From: DATATV01 sp035551355 | GTDB taxonomy: Bacteria; Actinomycetota; Actinomycetes; Mycobacteriales; Pseudonocardiaceae | NCBI GenBank assembly: GCA_035551355.1 | Contig: DASZNF010000110.1 | Coordinates: forward strand, 1 to 8,974 | Reading direction: 5' to 3' | Length of the DNA: 8,974 nt | Shown: positions 5,563 through 8,974 of the stretch, one piece after another | Layout: each line of letters opens with the position of its first letter | Position numbering within the stretch: position 1 is the stretch's first letter | Position numbers and translations under genes: made by a program | The notes under the pieces: model-generated | The model's input: only the letters and a program-made list of their open reading frames with translations | What the model was told of the DNA's origin: nothing | Databases searched by the model: none

Positions 5563-6459
5563 CTAGTTGTGACGCTCGTGGGAGGCCATGCGGGCCCAGA
5601 ACTCGCGCAGCTTCTGGTAGCGGGTGGCGATCTCGGTGGCGTCCCCGTCCTCCATCGCGGCCACGATGGCGTGCACATCGGTGACCGAGCTGTCCGCCTG
5701 CAGCTCGTCGTCGGCCAGCAACTGCACCAGGCCGCCGTAGTCCAGTTCGACCACCGAGTCCGGGTGGAAGTTCTCCAGCCACTGGCCGGTGTCCCGCAAC
5801 ACCGCGGCCGGACCCTCCTCGCCCATGGTGTCGCGCGTCACCGACAGCGCCCGGGCGGTGCGCTGCCGGGCCCGGGCCATCGGGGTGCGCCAGGACAGCT
5901 CCCGGACCGCCGACTCGCCGAGCACCAGCCGCCGCTCGTCCGGTTCGACCAGGGCGAACCAGGGCAGCGGCACGGTCCAGGTGGCCGAGATGATGTGCAC
6001 GGTGCCACGGTCAAGGCCGGTCATCACCTTCGACGTCCGGGCCTTGGCCGCCTCCTCGGACACCCCGGAGTCGCCCAGCGCCGCGTCCCGCAGCGCCGGA
6101 GTGGTGGTGTCCAGGAAGCCGGCCAGCGCGGCGGCGGCGCGCGGACGCAGGTCCAGCGGGCACACCAGCGGGTCGGCGCCGGGGCCCGTGGCCTGCCCCT
6201 CGGGCAACTCGGCCGGGTCGAGCACCAACACGTCCAGCGGCGCGTTCGGGGCCGGGCTGCCGTCGGCCCGCTCCCCCGGAAGCAGCCGAGGTGGCCGACA
6301 AATTTGTGATCGAAGCCACAATTCCTCTTCGCGCTGGCCCGCGGCCTTCCTGGCCAGCGCGCCATCGGTCAGCCGGGCCGACAACGCGGCTACCTGCGAC
6401 TGGTCGAACGCGGAGAGCGGTTCATAAACCCGCAGATACGCGACGAACGGACGGGGCAC
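5563..6459 (-). CDS. Conserved-looking actinobacterial protein of unknown function (298 aa)
   Basis: I do not recognise a characterised function. The 298-aa product has no signal peptide or membrane segment and should be cytoplasmic. It starts MPRPFVAYLRVYEPLSAF, a style I associate with conserved actinobacterial hypothetical proteins. A middle part (75-105) has a hydrophobic strand-like run with LDVLVLDPAELPEG; next come an Ala/Lys-rich helix (about 135-150) and a WTVPLPWFALVEPDERRLVLG segment (161-181). The acidic C-terminal third (about 215-298) looks helical. Codon use is typical of the window throughout, which supports real coding. The start is GTG (complement of 6457-6459), 6 nt after a CACGAT hexamer and without a Shine-Dalgarno sequence. 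It converges on rsiG with a 19-bp gap and diverges from the DUF3073 gene over 178 bp, so a shared control region is possible. Confidence 0.82.
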   Translation of the reverse strand: MPRPFVAYLRVYEPLSAFDQSQVAALSARLTDGALARKAAGQREEELWLRSQICRPPRLLPGERADGSPAPNAPLDVLVLDPAELPEGQATGPGADPLVCPLDLRPRAAAALAGFLDTTTPALRDAALGDSGVSEEAAKARTSKVMTGLDRGTVHIISATWTVPLPWFALVEPDERRLVLGESAVRELSWRTPMARARQRTARALSVTRDTMGEEGPAAVLRDTGQWLENFHPDSVVELDYGGLVQLLADDELQADSSVTDVHAIVAAMEDGDATEIATRYQKLREFWARMASHERHN

Positions 6460-6637
6460 GCAGGCATCGTGTCACGATCGCGACCTCCGGATGAGAACTG
6501 TCATGTCCTGCACACCGTGCCTCGTCGCGTGGAACCCCATCGGCACGGTACGGTAGTTACCAGGAAATAGTTGTCGTGATGAACGGGGCCGCCGATTCCC
6601 CCGGCCGCCCCGCACCTGTGCGAGGGGGTCGAGCCAT
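6460..6637. promoter_or_regulatory. Divergent promoter region of the 298-aa gene and the DUF3073 gene
   Basis: This 178-bp gap should hold both promoters. Toward the minus-strand gene, CACGAT (complement of 6466-6471) lies 6 nt before the GTG and overlaps an 11-bp palindrome tcgtg-t-cacga (6467-6477). Toward the plus-strand gene, TACGGT at 6549-6554 is a possible -10 element, giving a leader of about 75 nt. It follows the inverted repeat accgtgcc (6514-6521)/ggcacggt (6542-6549), 8-bp arms 20 bp apart, which could be an operator or a hairpin. Close to the DUF3073 start, cccc-gca (6608-6614) can pair with tgc and gggg (6619-6621, 6624-6627), which would cover its ribosome binding site. Confidence 0.4.
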
Positions 6638-6820
6638 ATGGGGCGCGGCCGGGCGAAGGCCAAGCAGACGAAGCTGGCCCGCGAGGTCAAATACCGCACT
6701 TCACCTGCGGACTTCGACGCTCTGCGGAAGGAGTTGTCGAGCGATACCGGGAACCCTCGGGCCGCCGACGACCGCTTCGAGGACGACGAAGACGACGGTC
6801 ATGACAACGACCGTTACTGA
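6638..6820 (+). CDS. DUF3073 family small protein
   Basis: A 60-aa protein with the DUF3073 start MGRGRAKAKQTKLAREVKY, matching the mycobacterial protein Rv0810c in my recollection. The first 20 residues are strongly basic, followed by a short helix (DFDALRKELS, about 25-34) and a tail of almost only D, E, N, G and R (45-60). The protein is therefore two-faced in charge. Function is unknown for the family; a nucleic-acid or ribosome-associated role would be a guess from the basic N-terminus. ATG 6638 is supported by the family start and by GAGGGGG at 6622-6628, 9 nt upstream. In other actinobacteria the gene often sits beside purM; no purine gene is visible here. A strong hairpin begins 11 bp after the stop. 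Confidence 0.9.
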   Translation: MGRGRAKAKQTKLAREVKYRTSPADFDALRKELSSDTGNPRAADDRFEDDEDDGHDNDRY

Positions 6821-6831
6821 CGCACCGTACG

Positions 6832-6874
6832 GCGGGAGGGTTGGGCACACCGCGAGGTGACCCAACCCTCCCGC
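6832..6874 (+). terminator. Strong hairpin terminator after the DUF3073 gene
   Basis: Perfect 14-bp arms gcgggagggttggg (6832-6845) and cccaaccctcccgc (6861-6874) enclose a 15-nt interior. Inside it, cacc (6848-6851) pairs with ggtg (6856-6859) around GCGA, a GNRA-type tetraloop. No T run follows, as is common for actinobacterial terminators. It is close to symmetric and could also stop transcripts arriving from the right. Confidence 0.85.
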
Positions 6875-6906
6875 TGTGCCGGCGCCACCCGGACACCCCG
6901 GACGCA

Positions 6907-6935
6907 CTCGCCGTGCGCGCACGGCACACGGCGAG
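6907..6935 (-). terminator. Hairpin, possible terminator for the Fic-fold gene
   Basis: Perfect 9-bp arms ctcgccgtg (6907-6915) and cacggcgag (6927-6935) flank an 11-nt loop. It lies about 370 bp beyond the Fic-fold stop, so it may serve that gene only if transcription runs through the repeats. It may equally be a second barrier behind the DUF3073 terminator. Confidence 0.4.
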
Positions 6936-7132
6936 CTCACCCGAGTCGGGACCCACGGCGTTGACGCATGCCCAGCGGCGGTTTCCACCTCCGCTGGTCC
7001 GCGTGCAGCGCCCCGCCGGGGTCCCGGTGTGCCCGACGGGCGCCGGTTCGACGGCCGCGGCGCCGGATCGGTTCCGCCGACCCGCGAATGATCGCCGTCG
7101 CAGGTGGCCAGGCCGGCGCGCGATTGCGCTTG

Positions 7133-7147
7133 TAGCTGATTCAGCTA
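7133..7147. promoter_or_regulatory. 15-bp perfect palindrome
   Basis: Arms tagctga (7133-7139) and tcagcta (7141-7147) surround a single central t. The size and symmetry are like a dimeric regulator's operator, but no start codon or promoter hexamer is placed to be controlled by it. Its right end overlaps the first tandem duplication by two bases. Confidence 0.4.
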
Positions 7148-7173
7148 TCGGCGATCGCGTATCGGCGATCGCG
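7146..7173 (+). repeat. Perfect 14-bp tandem duplication
   Basis: tatcggcgatcgcg occurs at 7146-7159 and again at 7160-7173 without a mismatch. Each copy holds the palindrome gcgatcgc (two bases are shared with flanks in some readings). It directly abuts the following 24-bp duplication. Confidence 0.9.
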
Positions 7174-7221
7174 CTCGCAGCCGTGGCGGAGCGTGACCTC
7201 GCAGCCGTGGCGGAGCGTGAC
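7174..7221 (+). repeat. Perfect 24-bp tandem duplication
   Basis: The 24-bp unit beginning ctcgcagccgtgg and ending agcgtgac is present at 7174-7197 and 7198-7221 with no mismatch. Perfect identity in non-coding DNA suggests a recent event or active maintenance. In one plus-strand frame it would give an eight-residue repeat, but the surrounding frame is not gene-like. Confidence 0.9.
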
Positions 7222-7276
7222 CAGGGCCAGGGACGGCTCTCGCTTCGGCGTGCCCGGAAGCATGGCGCGTCCTGGC

Positions 7277-7310
7277 GCCGGGCCGGTCAGCATGGAGCCG
7301 GGCCGGTCAG
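7277..7310 (+). repeat. 14-bp direct repeat spanning the Fic-gene stop
   Basis: gccgggccggtcag is present at 7277-7290 and 7297-7310, a period of 20 bp. The right copy contains the stop codon of the Fic-fold gene (complement of 7307-7309), so the gene's extreme 3' end has been copied outward into the gap or the reverse. Confidence 0.85.
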
Positions 7311-8068
7311 CCCTCGGCGGCGGCGTCGGCGATGCTGACCGCTTCCTTGGCGCCGTCCTGGATCGCGGTGCAGCAGAACACCAGCCACTCGGCCACGCCG
7401 TCCGGTTCGCCACTGGCGAACGCCCGCGCGGCCGCCGGGTAGCGCTCGCCGCGCCGCAGGAAGGCCACCTCGGGCACCACAAGGCCCTTGGGGTCCAGGC
7501 CGGTGGCGATCAGGGTCAGCCGGGCCGCGGCCCGGGCCACCACGCCGTCGCCGGTGCCGAACGGGGCCAGGGTGAGCAGCTCGCCGTGCACCACCGCGGC
7601 CAGCACCGGAGCAGGCACCGAGGTGCCCCCACTGACGAACCCGGCCAGCAGCTCCAGCCGTCCGGCCACCCCGGACGCCGAGCGCGGCCGGCCCAGCGTG
7701 TCCGGGCTGCCCGCGGGCACCAGGTCGGCCGCGGCCAGCATGTGCAGCCGGGCCAGCGCCTGCAGCGGCGCGCGCTGCCAGGTGCCCAGCATCGGGCCGA
7801 TCGCCTCGGCCACCCGCAGCGCGCCGGCCAGCACCGGGTCGCTGACCGCGCCGCCCTCCGGGATGGACACGTCCACGCCCTCGATCGCGGCCGAGGCCCG
7901 GGCCGCGCGCACCGAGGCCTCGGCGGCCGTGGTCGGCCAGCCGCGCCGGTTGGCCGGGTGCCCGTGCACCCGGTCGATCGACTCCCGGGCGGTGGTCACC
8001 GCCTCGGCCACACCGGGCAGGTCCAGCAGCGGGCGCAGCGGGTCGTCAGTGGTCAGCCGGTCGGTCAC
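7307..8068 (-). CDS. Degenerate Fic-fold protein (probable pseudoenzyme)
   Basis: A 253-aa helical protein with the layout of a class II Fic protein. Fic enzymes transfer AMP to hydroxyl groups of target proteins, using HxFx(D/E)GNGRxxR, and class II members are restrained by an N-terminal (S/T)xxxE(G/N) helix. Here the inhibitory motif is intact: S59-A-A-I-E63-G64. The active-site loop reads LAPFGTGDGVVAR (167-179): the catalytic His is Ala168, Asn is Asp174 and the first Arg is Val176, while P169, F170, G173, G175 and R179 remain. AMP transfer by the usual chemistry is therefore unlikely. The reading frame is unbroken with normal codon use, so this looks like a maintained protein rather than a decaying gene. 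GTG 8068 follows TACCGT by 6 nt and is preferred to ATG 8158, whose extra 30 residues have no family support. It diverges from the acetate-permease gene. Confidence 0.78.
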   Translation of the reverse strand: MTDRLTTDDPLRPLLDLPGVAEAVTTARESIDRVHGHPANRRGWPTTAAEASVRAARASAAIEGVDVSIPEGGAVSDPVLAGALRVAEAIGPMLGTWQRAPLQALARLHMLAAADLVPAGSPDTLGRPRSASGVAGRLELLAGFVSGGTSVPAPVLAAVVHGELLTLAPFGTGDGVVARAAARLTLIATGLDPKGLVVPEVAFLRRGERYPAAARAFASGEPDGVAEWLVFCCTAIQDGAKEAVSIADAAAEG

Positions 8069-8074
8069 GAACAC

Positions 8075-8080
8075 ACGGTA
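8075..8080 (-). promoter_or_regulatory. Putative -10 element of the Fic-fold gene (leaderless start)
   Basis: On the minus strand TACCGT is followed by six bases and GTG (complement of 8066-8068). There is no Shine-Dalgarno sequence. The spacing equals that at pabC and supports this GTG as the start. Confidence 0.5.
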
Positions 8081-8203
8081 ACCACCGGGACCGGGACCCA
8101 CGGATCCGGCACTCGGCGGTGGAGCGTTTCCGCAGATTAGGCCATCCGGGTGATCCACTCAGCGATCGTTAAGCGGTATTAGCCGCCCGCCATCCAGGCG
8201 CTG

Positions 8204-8232
8204 TTGTGTCGTGCATCCAACCGGAGTAATCC
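8204..8232 (+). promoter_or_regulatory. Possible promoter of the satP-like gene
   Basis: TTGTGT (8204-8209) and TAATCC (8227-8232) are separated by 17 bp. The -10 match is imperfect. The 5' leader would be about 40 nt and carries AAGGGG (8266-8271), 8 nt before ATG 8280, as ribosome binding site. The rest of the 211-bp divergent gap shows only a weak gcgg/ccgc inverted repeat (8173-8186). Confidence 0.3.
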
Positions 8233-8279
8233 AGTCTTGTCGGTTTCTGAGAACTCGACGCCACGAAGGGGTGCCGTCA

Positions 8280-8906
8280 ATGGTCAACACCGAAGCCCGC
8301 TCCGCCGACCCGACCAGGGAGGCCGCACCGGCGGACAACATTTCCGACCCCGGCCCACTCGGGCTCGCCGGGTTCGCCGCGACGACACTCGTGCTGAGTT
8401 TCGTCAACGCCGGACTCGTGGACAAATCCGTTGCCTTCGCCGTGCTGCCGCTGGCTCTGTTCTACGGCGGTCTCGGCCAGTTCATCGCCGGGATGTGGGA
8501 GTTCCGTAAGGGCAACACCTTCGGTTCCACCGCGTTCTCCACCTACGGTGCGTTCTGGTTGGCCTTCGCGTTCTACGAATGGTTCTTCGCCGCCAAGGTC
8601 GCCACATCCTCGGCCGGCACCGCGGAGGGCCTGTTCCTGTTGGTCTTCGCCGTGGTCACCGTCTACCTGACGGTGGCGGCACTGCGCACGACCGGCGCCA
8701 TCCTCGCCGTGTTCGTGTTGCTGTCGCTGACGTTCATCTTCCTGACCATCGGCGCGCTGGCCGGTGCCGACGCCATCGGTCACATCGGTGGCTGGATCGG
8801 CATCCTGACCGCGATCGCGGCGTTCTACACATCGTTCGCCGGCGTGGCCAACGCGACCTTCAAGCGGGCCGTGCTGCCGGTGTGGCCGCTGAACATCGGC
8901 GCCTGA
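8280..8906 (+). CDS. satP: AceTr (GPR1/FUN34/YaaH) family acetate permease, SatP-like
   Basis: A 208-aa inner-membrane protein of the AceTr family; E. coli SatP takes up acetate and succinate with protons or acts as an acetate channel. A 20-residue hydrophilic N-terminus precedes the family motif, here DPGPLGLAGF (23-32; NPAPLGL in many members, so Asn is Asp). Six hydrophobic segments fall at about 27-45, 52-70, 87-107, 116-136, 140-160 and 168-188. The second family signature, GGLGQFIAGMWEFRKGNTFG, lies at 63-82. The C-terminus is short and ends in PLNIGA. ATG 8280 has AAGGGG 8 nt upstream and a normal N-terminal length. In related genomes an acetyl-CoA synthetase gene often lies close to such permeases, but nothing of it is visible before the window ends. 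Confidence 0.93.
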   Translation: MVNTEARSADPTREAAPADNISDPGPLGLAGFAATTLVLSFVNAGLVDKSVAFAVLPLALFYGGLGQFIAGMWEFRKGNTFGSTAFSTYGAFWLAFAFYEWFFAAKVATSSAGTAEGLFLLVFAVVTVYLTVAALRTTGAILAVFVLLSLTFIFLTIGALAGADAIGHIGGWIGILTAIAAFYTSFAGVANATFKRAVLPVWPLNIGA

Positions 8907-8943
8907 CCGACCAGGCCGAAGCAACGAGAAACCCACCCCACCG

Positions 8944-8974
8944 GGCCGCCTCGAACCAGGAGTTCGAGGCGGCC
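8944..8974 (+). terminator. Hairpin terminator after satP (reaches window edge)
   Basis: Perfect 12-bp arms ggccgcctcgaa (8944-8955) and ttcgaggcggcc (8963-8974) enclose the 7-nt loop ccaggag. It starts 37 bp after the satP stop. The stem may extend past the last base, and any T run would lie outside the window. Confidence 0.8.

Larger units (their letters stand above)
6875..7306. other. Non-coding convergent gap between DUF3073 and the Fic-fold gene
   Basis: About 430 bases without a gene I can support; the open frames crossing it are rich in R, P and A, with no family resemblance. From the left it holds a hairpin with 9-bp arms (6907-6935), a G+C-rich stretch with minor inverted repeats, a 15-bp palindrome (7133-7147), two adjacent tandem duplications (7146-7221), and a further direct repeat next to the Fic-gene stop (7277-7310). 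Confidence 0.65.

Noticed and set aside
7146..7173. Cyanobacterial HIP1-like gcgatcgc element
   Set aside because: The octamer is present in both copies, but the genes and base composition are actinobacterial; it is explained by the tandem duplication.
6841..7338. 165-codon plus-strand frame in the right-hand gap
   Set aside because: It begins inside the terminator hairpin, includes an eight-residue repeat caused by the 24-bp duplication, ends in poly-arginine antisense to the Fic-fold gene, and has no ribosome binding site.

Overview
The window is about 70% or more G+C and dense with actinobacterial genes, including an RsiG-type c-di-GMP-binding anti-sigma factor, a DUF3073 protein, a Nur-like Fur regulator and TTGTCCACA-type DnaA boxes. 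Several genes begin 6-7 nt after a TANNNT hexamer, which suggests leaderless mRNAs. A filamentous actinomycete fits best; Pseudonocardiaceae is my guess from style, not something the sequence proves.

Layout, left to right. (1) 1-852 (+): the 3' part of murQ, cut by the window edge. (2) 853-1445: a non-coding convergent gap. It holds two same-orientation DnaA boxes and, in an AT-rich stretch, three different pairs of short direct repeats, all with a 19-bp period. (3) pabC (-) and the fur-family gene followed by ygfZ (+) diverge from a 45-bp gap; fur and ygfZ overlap by 4 bp. (4) A DUF849/BKACE beta-keto acid cleavage enzyme with its own promoter-like hexamer, then rsiG. (5) A conserved-looking 298-aa protein of unknown function (-), convergent with rsiG and divergent from the small DUF3073 gene (+), which ends in a strong hairpin. 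(6) 6875-7306: non-coding, with a 9-bp-arm hairpin, a 15-bp palindrome and back-to-back perfect tandem duplications. (7) A Fic-fold protein (-) that has lost its catalytic motif, divergent from an acetate-family permease gene (satP-like, +) that ends in a hairpin cut by the window edge.

How the genes fit together. murQ (cell-wall sugar recycling), pabC (folate), ygfZ (folate-dependent Fe-S maintenance), the BKACE enzyme and satP (acetate uptake) are metabolic. Fur/Nur and RsiG are regulators of metal response and of development. The window is mostly ordinary chromosomal backbone; I see no phage, transposon, CRISPR or defence system. The most unusual items are the two repeat patches in convergent gaps, the Fic pseudoenzyme that keeps its inhibitory motif, and the RsiG whose first ligand-binding motif carries a Gln-to-His change.
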